Shown here piece by piece: positions 26,385-33,473 of a DNA stretch of 64,000 nucleotides. The stretch is from positions 29,116 through 93,115 of the forward strand of contig WQZP01000008.1 in assembly GCA_009780675.1 (NCBI GenBank), written 5' to 3'. Under the pieces are notes generated by a model. The model was not told the DNA's origin, did not search any database, and saw only the letters and a program-made list of their open reading frames with translations. Within the stretch, counting starts at the first letter, position 1. Every line of letters starts with the position of its first letter. The DNA comes from Spirochaetaceae bacterium. Lineage in GTDB: Bacteria > Spirochaetota > Spirochaetia > CADAEX01. The translations under genes were made by a program, and so were the position numbers.

Positions 26385-27032
26385 TTATTTCGTATATCCC
26401 CAAATTAAATCTTTAACCACGGACACAATTCTCCCAATAGGTTTGAAAGTTAAGTAATCACACGGAATTGATTTATTCTTTGCCATAGTTAGAATAATAG
26501 AATTGCCTTTTCTCGTGATGTGACTAATATAAAGCTTGCCTCCCATCTGATACAAATAAATTCCTTCACCATTCCAGCCTGTAGCTTCAAATAGTACAAT
26601 GTCACCTGTATGAAAAAGCGGAGCCATATGGTTGTTAAAGACCACGATAGCCCGCAGATCAGTGCTGTAAGATAAAATCCGCAAAGGGACAAAAATTGTT
26701 GAAGCTTTTGGATATTCTCCTGAATGAGCTTTTGGGTCTGGGATCTCTTTTTCTGGGTCGAACTTAAGAGCCTTATCCATTGTCAAAAGGGGAATTTCAT
26801 ACCCATTACTTCCCATCATTTCACCGTTACCGGTAAAAAGCCAATTAAGGTTTATGCCGTCCTGAATTAAAGAATATTCAAGTTCTGCGGGTATTTCAGA
26901 AAGCCCGGTTTCATAACGGGAAATAGATTTTTGATTAGAATGGTATTTTTCAGCAAATTCAACCTGATTCAATCGTAAAGTTTCACGGTATAACCGCAAG
27001 CGGTCGCCCTTTTGAATTTGATTATAAGACAT
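26385..27032 (-). CDS. Phage-type repressor: XRE helix-turn-helix plus S24-like domain lacking the catalytic pair
   Basis: 215 residues. The N-terminal ~65 residues hold a C1-type DNA-binding domain (LRLNQVEFAEKYHSNQKSISRYETG), followed by NLNWLFTGNGEMMG, a linker, and a LexA/S24-like beta domain (ILSYSTDLRAIVVFNNHMAPLFHTGDIVLFEA...GIYLYQMGGKLYISHI). In active S24 proteins the first motif reads D-S-M-x-P and a Lys sits in the last strand. Here the Ser position is His (NNHMAP) and the expected Lys position is not evident. Self-cleavage is therefore unlikely. The start is fixed by GGAGGAATTAT before ATG 27032. Confidence 0.8.
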   Translation of the reverse strand: MSYNQIQKGDRLRLYRETLRLNQVEFAEKYHSNQKSISRYETGLSEIPAELEYSLIQDGINLNWLFTGNGEMMGSNGYEIPLLTMDKALKFDPEKEIPDPKAHSGEYPKASTIFVPLRILSYSTDLRAIVVFNNHMAPLFHTGDIVLFEATGWNGEGIYLYQMGGKLYISHITRKGNSIILTMAKNKSIPCDYLTFKPIGRIVSVVKDLIWGYTK

Positions 27033-27091
27033 ATAATTCCTCCAAAGATTTAATTTAATAAGACATTTAGACATATTTTTAGTAATCAAAT

Positions 27092-27111
27092 ACAATAATA
27101 ATTGTTATTGT
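27092..27111. promoter_or_regulatory. Candidate operator of the phage-type repressor
   Basis: ACAATAATAA followed by TTGTTATTGT, a 20-bp dyad with one mismatch pair, 60 bp upstream of the repressor start. The position suits autoregulation. Confidence 0.4.
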
Positions 27112-27160
27112 TTTTGATTCTCCCAAAGGAAGTTAAGACAAAATGTTATATATATTTCCC

Positions 27161-27184
27161 AAATACGCACACGTGTGCGCATTT
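27161..27184. repeat. 24-bp AAAT...ATTT palindrome, family member 1
   Basis: First arm AAATACGCACAC, second arm its complement with one mismatch. It is flanked by CCC and GGG, so the stem reaches 15 bp, and TTTTT follows at 27191. This copy could also end transcription running right. Confidence 0.75.
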
Positions 27185-27223
27185 GGGAGCTTTTTAATTC
27201 CTCAAGGTCTATTCATCTATATA

Positions 27224-27427
27224 TTAATTTGCTTCTTTTTTTAAACCCTCCAATTTTTCAATACAATCATCAATAATTATTACAAGACCGTCAAAAGATT
27301 TATTTCTAAAATTGACGGGAATGTTATGTTCTTCTAGGGTCTGATAAAAATTAAAGAGATTGGTAATAACAAGAAGTTTGTTTTGGATTGCATCAATAAC
27401 TTCATTGTTTGAAGGTGTGTACTTCAT
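27224..27427 (-). CDS. Small helical protein, second of a paralogous pair
   Basis: 67 residues with no known family. KLLVITNLFNFYQTLEEHN...FDGLVIIIDDCIEKLEGLKKE aligns with the C-terminal half of the preceding gene product. The ATG has AGGAGG at an ideal distance, lying inside the end of the upstream gene, and the two genes overlap by 26 bases. It is clearly translated although the function is unknown. Confidence 0.65.
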   Translation of the reverse strand: MKYTPSNNEVIDAIQNKLLVITNLFNFYQTLEEHNIPVNFRNKSFDGLVIIIDDCIEKLEGLKKEAN

Positions 27428-27752
27428 TAACAGCCTCCTTGAGTTCGGTTATACAGTCACCGAGTATTGAAAAAATGCCTTCAATTGATTCTTTTTGAAA
27501 ATCGGCTTTATTATGTGCATACCAGTAAAATGTAAAAAGATCGTCCAACGTAGAAAGCCTATTTATAATTTTCCAAATTTTATCTTGACTATCCATAGAC
27601 TTATCCTGCTCTGTCGCTTGTGGTGTGTGAAGTTTCAAATACGAAATCGATTTTGTATTTGGCGACTCATAACACGGTGGAGATTTTTTTTCTGATGGAG
27701 CTTTTGAAAAGCTGGAGATTTTTGACTGTGAGGTCATTGCTTGTGATGTCAT
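27402..27752 (-). CDS. Small helical protein, first of a paralogous pair, with a palindrome in its coding sequence
   Basis: 116 residues. A Ser/Lys-rich N-terminal region (~1-55) is followed by a helical part (KIINRLSTLDDLFTFYWYAHNK...SIEGIFSILGDCITELKEAV) that resembles the next protein. AGGAGG precedes ATG 27752. The 24-bp palindrome at 27637-27660 lies in frame and encodes NTKSISYL within the disordered region, which suggests insertion of a mobile palindrome into a tolerant part. The ~230-base structured leader upstream is described separately. Confidence 0.65.
   Translation of the reverse strand: MTSQAMTSQSKISSFSKAPSEKKSPPCYESPNTKSISYLKLHTPQATEQDKSMDSQDKIWKIINRLSTLDDLFTFYWYAHNKADFQKESIEGIFSILGDCITELKEAVNEVHTFKQ
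27637..27660. repeat. 24-bp AAAT...ATTT palindrome inside a coding sequence
   Basis: Arm AAATACGAAATC with one mismatch in the second arm. It is read in frame by the small gene at 27402-27752. Its first 18 bases match the copy at 28606-28629. Confidence 0.8.
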
Positions 27753-27763
27753 AAAGACACCTC

Positions 27764-27978
27764 CTTGTTGTTTGGTATTTCGGCAATAAAAATAGCCGAA
27801 CTGTTACCACGCCAACAAGGGCGCCCGGCCCTCACGGGTTCCCGGACAGTTCGACTATTATCAATAGATCGAGGTCTTTCAACATCGTTTTATGTCAAAA
27901 CCTCAATCTATTGATTAAAACAGGCACAAAAAAAGCCGCTATTGTGACGGTGCGGACGCCGCTTGTTGTTTGGTATTT
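27764..27978 (-). ncRNA. Structured leader/ncRNA candidate, possibly a C4-like phage antisense RNA
   Basis: Two 17-base direct copies of CTTGTTGTTTGGTATTT (27764-27780 and 27962-27978, plus strand) bracket ~180 bp rich in pairing. On the minus strand there is a 16-bp stem with one mismatch (ATCAATAGATTGAGGT and its partner, around 27865-27920), a helix AACTGT/ACAGTT enclosing a GC-rich part with GGGAACCCGTGAGGGCC, and CGGC/GCCG hairpins. The lower direct repeat runs into the AGGAGG of the small gene at 27752. Phage C4 antisense RNAs look broadly like this, but I recall the model only roughly. An Rfam search decides. Confidence 0.4.
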
Positions 27979-28014
27979 ATAGGATAGTCCTAATGTAGAT
28001 CTTTTGTCAATGCC

Positions 28015-28715
28015 AAATTCTGCACATGTGAGAATTTGGACTAACATTTAAGTATGAAATCGGCAATCGATTGCCGATTTTTGATTAGGGAAAACAATTT
28101 GGGCAAATACGCAGACGACTGCCGTTTTGAACAAATTGGACAATATCCTCTTTGGAAAAAAAGGTTATACATCTTGCTTTTCTTACTCCCAAATTCTGCA
28201 CCAGTGCAGAATTTGCGCCCATTTTTTCAAATATCAACATTTTTAGTATCCAGACAAATGTTGCAACGCTACAATATTTAGCAAATTCGCAGACGACTGC
28301 GAATTTATAGGACTATACACGAATAAATTGGACTTTTTTATTCGCTTTTAATTTTTCAAAATTGTTTTGTCCCAATTGCCAAAAAGACTAAATTTTATGC
28401 CGTGTATATTTTTTAACAACTTGAAAAACTTATAAAATTCGCAATCGATTGCGAATTTGAGAGTAAAGAATAATTCAAATTTTCACTGCTGTGAAGATTT
28501 AAAGCAGATACAAAAAAATTATAAATTAAAAAATAAATACGCAGGCGCCTGCGTATTTGGCCGATTTGAGTATCCAGCTAAATATTGCAATTTGCAATAT
28601 TTAGCAAATACGAAATCGATTTCGTATTTAGCAATGGGGAATTTGAACAAACACTTAAATGCGAAATCGGCACACGTGTGCCGATTTTAACAAATGTGAA
28701 ATCGAATTCACATTT
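28015..28715. repeat. Cluster of 13 palindromes of 23-24 bp with common AAAT...ATTT ends and differing arms
   Basis: Copies at 28015, 28057, 28105, 28191, 28256, 28283, 28435, 28477, 28535, 28580, 28606, 28664 and 28692. Nearly all are 24 bp; those at 28015 and 28580 are 23. Perfect copies include arms AAATCGGCAATC (28057), AAATTCGCAATC (28435), AAATACGCAGGC (28535), AAATACGAAATC (28606) and AAATCGGCACAC (28664). Others carry one to four mismatches. Some stand three or four bases apart. The arm sequence changes while pairing is kept. No gene is supported within; the open frame at 28457-28690 is made of palindromes. Confidence 0.9.
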
Positions 28716-28783
28716 AATCTTTTAAAAGTTGGAATGGAGCCCACTCTTTACAGAAGCGCAAAAAGTATCAAGGATTAGTAAAA

Positions 28784-28813
28784 AGTCTGTGAAGGAGTAC
28801 TCCTTTTCAGACT
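28784..28813. repeat. 30-bp inverted repeat before the DUF3102-like gene
   Basis: AGTCTGTGAAGGAGT followed by ACTCCTTTTCAGACT, a 15-bp dyad with two mismatches and no loop. A run of G (ribosome site) follows. It differs from the AAAT family and may be an operator or an element of its own. Confidence 0.5.
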
Positions 28814-28827
28814 GGGGGGATTTTTAA

Positions 28828-28860
28828 ATGGAGCTTGAAACACCGAAGAAATGGTTTTAG
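28828..28860 (+). CDS. Ten-codon leader ORF or displaced N-terminus of the next gene
   Basis: ATG 28828 has a strong GGGGGG 7 bases ahead and reads MELETPKKWF before TAG. The next gene's ATG (28851) overlaps it in another frame. Either this is a coupling leader peptide, or a one-base change has shifted the true N-terminus out of frame. Confidence 0.4.
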   Translation: MELETPKKWF

Positions 28861-29198
28861 ATTACCTTGTTTTTAGGGCAGAAAGAGCAGCCGAGGAATT
28901 ACTTCAATTTGGCAGATATTGTCTTTGGCTAAAAGCAGAGGTTGGATATGGAAACTTTTATAAAGCCTTAGAACGAAGAAATATCATCCCTCAATCTGCT
29001 GATTGGGCAATGCTGATATGTGAAAAGTTTGGAACAAATGTCACAACATTGCGACATTTGGCAAAACCCCAAGCACTCGGGGTTTTAGAACTAAAGGGCA
29101 AATCCGACAGCGCTGTCGGATTTGGGCAAACACTTAAAAAAGTTCACTTACAGAAAGGTAAAAACAGCGGGTTGGGTAAATTACTGCTTAGGCAATAA
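28851..29198 (+). CDS. DUF3102-like protein extended by palindromes, possibly frameshifted at its start
   Basis: 115 residues. The first ~65 (AAEELLQFGRYCLWLKAEVGYGNFYKALERRNIIPQSADWAMLICEKFGTN) resemble phage/plasmid DUF3102-type proteins that have a conserved K-x3-G-x-F core. From codon ~62 on, the coding sequence consists largely of three 24-bp palindromes (29036-29059, 29063-29086, 29100-29123) read in frame. No ribosome site stands directly before ATG 28851; the strong one belongs to the 10-codon frame. It is probably an accessory phage gene, altered. Confidence 0.5.
   Translation: MVLDYLVFRAERAAEELLQFGRYCLWLKAEVGYGNFYKALERRNIIPQSADWAMLICEKFGTNVTTLRHLAKPQALGVLELKGKSDSAVGFGQTLKKVHLQKGKNSGLGKLLLRQ
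29036..29123. repeat. Three consecutive 24-bp palindromes within a coding region
   Basis: 29036-29059 (arm AAATGTCACAAC, two mismatches), 29063-29086 (AAAACCCCAAGC, two mismatches, AAAA/TTTT ends) and 29100-29123 (AAATCCGACAGC, perfect). The first two are three bases apart. Confidence 0.75.
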
Positions 29199-29663
29199 GA
29201 TTGTCTAGCAGTGCAGCATGAGGCTCTGGAGGAAAAATAAAATAGGGGTTAAAATTTATTGACAGATAAATTGAAGTCCCTTCCGCAGGCGTGCGGAAGG
29301 CCTTTGTGACAAAAATAAAAAGAGTCTGAACTATCAGAAAAAAATAGTTTAAATTTTGCAACGTTGTAAAGTTTAACAAATACGAAAACGTTTTCGCATT
29401 TGTTTTTTTCATTACTTATTTTTAAATACGACAATAGAGTAAAACACAGCCTATTTTAAACCATTACTATATTATGATAATAAACACCATGTTGCGCATA
29501 AATGTGCTAGGCTTTAAAGCCTTGAGCCTCTGAGGGGAAAATAAAAAGATAAACAGATATGTTAATCGCTTTAAAATATGCAATTTAAAGAAAATATTAA
29601 ATCATGAAAAATAAATAACTCCTGTTAAATGATTTAAACCACTGTTAGCATTAAACTGCTGTT
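29199..29663. repeat. Non-coding stretch with further palindromes, before the Mor gene
   Basis: Contains a 22-bp palindrome CCTTCCGCA...TGCGGAAGG (29279-29300) and two family members, 29351-29374 (arm AAATTTTGCAAC, two mismatches) and 29378-29401 (arm AAATACGAAAAC, one mismatch), three bases apart. Further right is GGCTTTAAAGCC at 29512. No gene is supported. TAAACT at 29652-29657 is a plausible -10 box for the Mor gene. Confidence 0.65.
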
Positions 29664-30104
29664 ATGAAAAACAATAAATTAAGTATTGTAGAAGACCTTA
29701 TGTCAGCATGTGAAGAAGCTACAGGCAGCAAGGAAAAAGCCTTATGCGCTGTTCGTGCTTTGTGTAAAAAGTTTGGCGGTCAAATTATTTATATTCCTTT
29801 TAAAGAGTCAAAAAAGATTACAGCAGAATATCTTAGAAAAGTACTTGTCCATAGTGCTGGAGAAAGCAACGGGGAAAAAATGCTTCTTAGAATTATGATT
29901 CTTATGGGAGGCGTTCAAATATATATCCCTATGGAGTATCGCGCGTTTCGTGATGAGATAGCAAAAGAAATTTACGAAAAATATGATAGCAGCAGAAATA
30001 AGATGAGTGAATTATGTAACGAGCACCGCATAAGCTTTGCCCAATTATATCGCTTATGGCAAAGAGGTAAAGCATTAAAAATAAATAAGGAGAATGAAAA
30101 ATGA
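29664..30104 (+). CDS. mor: Mor-family phage transcription activator
   Basis: A 146-residue protein of the Mor/C activator family of Mu-like phages, which turns on middle or late promoters as a dimer. The beta-strand motif appears twice (KFGGQIIYIPF, ~residue 36; MGGVQIYIPM, ~82) and the C-terminal helix-turn-helix is AKEIYEKYDSSRNKMSELCNEHRISFAQLYRLW. It overlaps the capsid gene start by 4 bases. No Shine-Dalgarno is visible; a -10-like TAAACT ends seven bases before ATG. Confidence 0.8.
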   Translation: MKNNKLSIVEDLMSACEEATGSKEKALCAVRALCKKFGGQIIYIPFKESKKITAEYLRKVLVHSAGESNGEKMLLRIMILMGGVQIYIPMEYRAFRDEIAKEIYEKYDSSRNKMSELCNEHRISFAQLYRLWQRGKALKINKENEK

Positions 30105-31015
30105 TTATTAAAGACGTGGTATTAGACGCACTTAGAACTATGGTAAAAGGTGAGTTCAGAACACAACTTGAATTTCTTATTGCTAATGACATATATAAAA
30201 CATTAGCAACAATAATTAGTTCAAATTCAAAAAGCAATACTTATGGTTGGCTTGGAAAATTTCCACAAATAAGGGAATGGGTTGGCGACAGAGTTTTAGA
30301 GTCAATAAAAGAAAGTTCTTATACTATTGAGAATAAAAAATATGAAGCAACACTTTCTATTGAACGCACAGATATTGAAGATGACAACATTGGTATCTAT
30401 AAGCCATTATCCCGCTCTATGGCAGATGAAGTTATTGCTTTTTTTAACCGCAATCTTGCGACTCTTTTAAAAGAAGGGTTTTCAAATATATGCTATGACA
30501 AAGAACCTTTCTTTAGCGAAGAACATCCGGTTTATTCTAATGCAGATGGGACAGGGACAGCGGAAGAAGTGTCAAATATTTTAGGAGATAAAACAAAAAA
30601 AGGAAGTCCTTGGTTTCTTCTTTCTCTTTCAGGCTCGCTTAAACCATTTATTCTTCAACAAAGGAATAATCCAGAACTTGAAGAAATAACTGATACTAAA
30701 AACGATACTGTTTTTTTAAAAGATAAATATCTTTATGGTGTTCGTTGGCGTGGTAGTTTTGGTTATGGATTTTGGCAGCAAGCTATAGCGTCTAAAGAGC
30801 CACTCACTTCAGTTAATTTTGAAGCTGCACGGCTTCAAATGAGGCAATTTAAAAGAGATGGCGGAGATCCTCTTGGTATTGTACCTACCCATTTAGTAGT
30901 TAGTTCAGATAATGAAGTTGCTGCTTTACAAATACTTAAAGCCCAGCTTTTAGACAATGGTAAATCAAATATAAATTATAACACAGCGGAGCTTGTAGTA
31001 TCTCCGTGGTTATAA
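30101..31015 (+). CDS. Mu-like major capsid protein (gpT family)
   Basis: 304 residues, almost exactly the length of Mu gpT. Recognisable parts: LEFLIANDIYKTLATIISSNSKSNTYGWLGKFPQIREWVGDRV at the N-terminus, EDDNIGIYKPLSRSMADE, and DPLGIVPTHLVVSSDNEVAALQILKAQLLDNGKSN near the end. It would form the head shell. It is coupled to mor by overlap with GGAGAATG ahead of ATG, and looks intact. No scaffold/protease, portal or terminase gene is adjacent. Confidence 0.85.
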   Translation: MIIKDVVLDALRTMVKGEFRTQLEFLIANDIYKTLATIISSNSKSNTYGWLGKFPQIREWVGDRVLESIKESSYTIENKKYEATLSIERTDIEDDNIGIYKPLSRSMADEVIAFFNRNLATLLKEGFSNICYDKEPFFSEEHPVYSNADGTGTAEEVSNILGDKTKKGSPWFLLSLSGSLKPFILQQRNNPELEEITDTKNDTVFLKDKYLYGVRWRGSFGYGFWQQAIASKEPLTSVNFEAARLQMRQFKRDGGDPLGIVPTHLVVSSDNEVAALQILKAQLLDNGKSNINYNTAELVVSPWL

Positions 31016-31087
31016 TATAGATAAGTCTTTTTCCTTTGTGATATGAGGTAATATTTAGGATTTCATAATGGTTGAATTATTCCATTA

Positions 31088-31121
31088 CACGCGGGCTTTT
31101 CTGCTTTCCCGCGTGTTTTTT
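31088..31121 (+). terminator. Rho-independent terminator after the capsid gene
   Basis: CACGCGGG (31088-31095) pairs with CCCGCGTG (31108-31115), followed by TTTTTT. The hairpin cuts the capsid gene off from the hub gene downstream. Confidence 0.85.
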
Positions 31122-31156
31122 ATTATTTGATAAAAAGTAATTTTAAAGTTTGGTTC

Positions 31157-31180
31157 AAATTTCCAAACGTTTGGAAATTT
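31157..31180. repeat. 24-bp AAAT...ATTT palindrome, rightmost family member
   Basis: A perfect palindrome with arm AAATTTCCAAAC, between the capsid terminator and the hub gene. No member of the family was noticed further right, except a doubtful one at 61947. Confidence 0.8.
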
Positions 31181-31209
31181 TTGGTTTAGGCTAATTACAA
31201 ATATTAATA

Positions 31210-32334
31210 ATGTTTGAAAATAGGGTTAATTCAATGTCAGATTCTGCAAGTAACTTTGTCCAAGGTGACTCTGAGTCCCAAGAAAAAGAAAAAACTGAAG
31301 TCATTATTCGAGTATTACCTCAAGATAGTAATACTTTTCATAATCTTTTATGGAAAAGTGTAAAAGTTAAAAAGTCACTAGATGAAATATGCCACTCTGT
31401 TGAGCTAAAACTTCCTTTCAGTGAAAGGAATAAAATAAAAAGACATGATAAAATAGAAGTAAGAGTTTTTAATAAAAATTATACAGCCTCGAACAAAAGA
31501 CCAAGACTTACAACTGTTTTTATTGATGAGATAACAGATTTAGCCACTGCAAAAGAAAGAAGCCTTGTTGTAATAGGGCGGTCTCCAGCAAGGGATATTA
31601 TTGATTCAACTTGGACAGAGACACTTTTGGGTTCTACATCTTTTGAAAAGATTGTAAGAAATATAGGAGAAAAATTTAATATTCCATTAGCCCTATTCCC
31701 AAGAAATTTAGAAACGCAACCAGTTTTCTCTTTTTCTTGGGACTCAGAGTCACCTTGGACAAAGTTACTTGCAGAAGCAGATAATCAGGGACTAATTTTT
31801 ACGAGTAATGAAGCTGGCGCGCTTTGTTTGTGGAAAGTTGCAGGTGAAAAAAGAAGTGAGGGGTTTTTTTTGGGGCTGGAAGAAAATGAAAATAAAATAA
31901 AAAATGTAAGAAGTGTTCAAACCGTAGAAAATGGCGCAGGACAATTTAATACTTATGTTGTAATAGGCGGGGCAAATAAAGCAATAGAAATTGATGACAC
32001 TTGTAAAAACAATAGAGTTTTGACGATAAATCTTACTGACTTGATAGTATTTCCAGAAACTTTAAAAAGGAGGGCAAAAACGGAATTACGGCGACGGCAA
32101 GAAATTAGAACTATTGTTTCTGTATCAGGCTGGGGGTTAGATGATTATCAACTTCAAAAGCTCGGCTGTACAGAAGAAAAAGAAGTTTTTTGGAATCCGA
32201 ACTTTTTAATACCTGTCAAAATACCATCAAGTAATCTAAATGGCAATTATCTTATTTCTCAAGTTGAATATAATGCGGATCCATCAACTTTTTCTTGTGA
32301 TATAACTTTAGTAAAAAGAGAGGCATATCTGTAA
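31210..32334 (+). CDS. Mu-like baseplate hub / tail protein (gpP family)
   Basis: 374 residues. KSVKVKKSLDEICHSVELKLPFSERN...DKIEVRVFN, then VVIGRSPARDIIDSTW and WDSESPWTKLLAEADNQGLIFTSNEAGALCLWK match Mu gpP and related hub proteins of contractile tails. An ATG at 31234 (MSDSASNF...) is an alternative start with a weak AGGG. It looks complete but lacks the usual neighbours (gpN, gp45, gp46-48). It may be kept for another use or may simply be a remnant. Confidence 0.8.
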   Translation: MFENRVNSMSDSASNFVQGDSESQEKEKTEVIIRVLPQDSNTFHNLLWKSVKVKKSLDEICHSVELKLPFSERNKIKRHDKIEVRVFNKNYTASNKRPRLTTVFIDEITDLATAKERSLVVIGRSPARDIIDSTWTETLLGSTSFEKIVRNIGEKFNIPLALFPRNLETQPVFSFSWDSESPWTKLLAEADNQGLIFTSNEAGALCLWKVAGEKRSEGFFLGLEENENKIKNVRSVQTVENGAGQFNTYVVIGGANKAIEIDDTCKNNRVLTINLTDLIVFPETLKRRAKTELRRRQEIRTIVSVSGWGLDDYQLQKLGCTEEKEVFWNPNFLIPVKIPSSNLNGNYLISQVEYNADPSTFSCDITLVKREAYL

Positions 32335-32610
32335 AATAATTCTTTTGTTCTAATCAAAAAGTTTATTTTTTATCATTTAAAAATCAATGCCATTACATAT
32401 TATGTAATTATTATAAGAATTCTTTTCTCTGTCATTTTGCGTTTTTTTCGCTGCTCTTATCAATATGGCGGCGAGAATAAAACATAAAAATACTGCCTAA
32501 CCAGCTAATTCGCAGAGTGAGGGGTGTTGTCTGTTTCCAGTAATAGCCTAAAAGCGCCACTATTTTTGCATAGACTAAAGCTGACTCCTCAATCTGCCCT
32601 ATCTCTTGTC
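32335..32610. other. Non-coding stretch at the right edge of the phage remnant
   Basis: About 276 bp with an ATTACATATTATGTAAT palindrome (32392-32408) and no supported gene. Composition is less A-rich in the middle, so it may hold an old phage end, but no attachment site can be named. Confidence 0.4.
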
Positions 32611-32639
32611 TTGAAAAAAGTCCTTATTGCTGTTATAAT
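32611..32639 (+). promoter_or_regulatory. Promoter of the PIN-domain gene, start codon at +1
   Basis: TTGAAA (32611-32616), 17-base spacer, perfect TATAAT (32634-32639), and ATG at 32646. The transcript should begin at or beside the start codon. Confidence 0.75.
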
Positions 32640-32645
32640 ATATAT

Positions 32646-33110
32646 ATGTTGAAAGTATACCTCGAAACAACAATTTTCAATCGTTTTCTTGAAGAAAGTC
32701 GTGATTATAATATGGAAACAAGGATGCTTTTTGACAAAATACTGCAAAATGAGGTAGAAGCGTATTCATCAACCTACGTTATTGAAGAGCTTGATAGAGC
32801 GCCTGAACCTAAACGAAGTGAGATGTTAAACCTTATTCCAAAATACAAAATAACTATTTTGGAAATTGATCAAAGAGCCTATGATTTATCGGAAACATAT
32901 ATCGAAATGGGAATAATTCCTAAAAAATTTAGAATAGATGGTATACATATTGCGATGGCAGCAATATATAATATGGATTGCATTGTTAGCTTGAATTTTC
33001 ATCACATAAATAAACTTAAGACAAAAATGGCAGCCGAAATAATTCATCGTATGAAAGGATATAACAGTCCGTTTATATGTACCCCAATGGAGGTAATAGA
33101 ACATGAATAG
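32646..33110 (+). CDS. PIN-domain protein (VapC-like nuclease)
   Basis: A 154-residue predicted Mg2+-dependent RNase of the PIN fold. Acidic positions fit the active site: LETTIFNRF (Glu at the place usually held by Asp), TYVIEELDRA, and FRIDGIHIAMAAIYNMDCIVSLN. The Glu in the first strand is a known variant. The small gene that follows overlaps it by 8 bases, as in toxin-antitoxin pairs, with the toxin gene first. The message is probably leaderless. Confidence 0.8.
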   Translation: MLKVYLETTIFNRFLEESRDYNMETRMLFDKILQNEVEAYSSTYVIEELDRAPEPKRSEMLNLIPKYKITILEIDQRAYDLSETYIEMGIIPKKFRIDGIHIAMAAIYNMDCIVSLNFHHINKLKTKMAAEIIHRMKGYNSPFICTPMEVIEHE

Positions 33111-33273
33111 TTTTGAGAATCAGCTTGATGAGATAAGAATAAAACTGTATGAAGAAACAAAAGAAATGAGTAAAGAAGATATAATCAAAAATGTGAATAC
33201 CCATGCTCAAAAAATTGCACATGAGTTTGGAATCAAAATTGAAAAAATTGACTGCTCCCTAACTACTTCTTAG
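33103..33273 (+). CDS. Short partner protein of the PIN-domain toxin (putative antitoxin)
   Basis: A 56-residue frame starting at ATG 33103 inside the last codons of the PIN gene, with AGGTAATAG ahead. It reads MNSFENQLDEIRIKLYEETKEMSKEDIIKNVNTHAQKIAHEFGI..., a charged helical protein. Several PIN genes in bacteria are followed by such short proteins, annotated as antitoxin-like. It lacks a clear DNA-binding domain; the antitoxin role is inferred from position. Confidence 0.6.
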   Translation: MNSFENQLDEIRIKLYEETKEMSKEDIIKNVNTHAQKIAHEFGIKIEKIDCSLTTS

Positions 33274-33473
33274 TTTCTCGATTTTAATCACCCTTATTAT
33301 GCACAAATATAAGCTCAAAAACATGGCAAAAGATGTTTTTCTTCTATGATTAACAAACAACATATTTGGTTTTTCTCATTATCTATTGAAGATAAATGAA
33401 ATTTTTATTAAAATATCAGAATAAACAAATCAAGCAAAAAAGCTTTAAAATATAGATTACGCAAGAGGGAAAA

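Noticed and set aside
28457..28690. Protein-coding gene of 77 codons in the palindrome cluster
   Set aside because: The frame is largely made of palindromes that happen to stay open, and no ribosome site was found.
28015..28715. CRISPR array
   Set aside because: Units are palindromes with differing arms and irregular gaps; there is no constant repeat, no spacer of even size and no cas gene.
26385..31015. Diversity-generating retroelement
   Set aside because: No reverse transcriptase and no template/variable repeat pair; variation is in paired arms, not at adenines.
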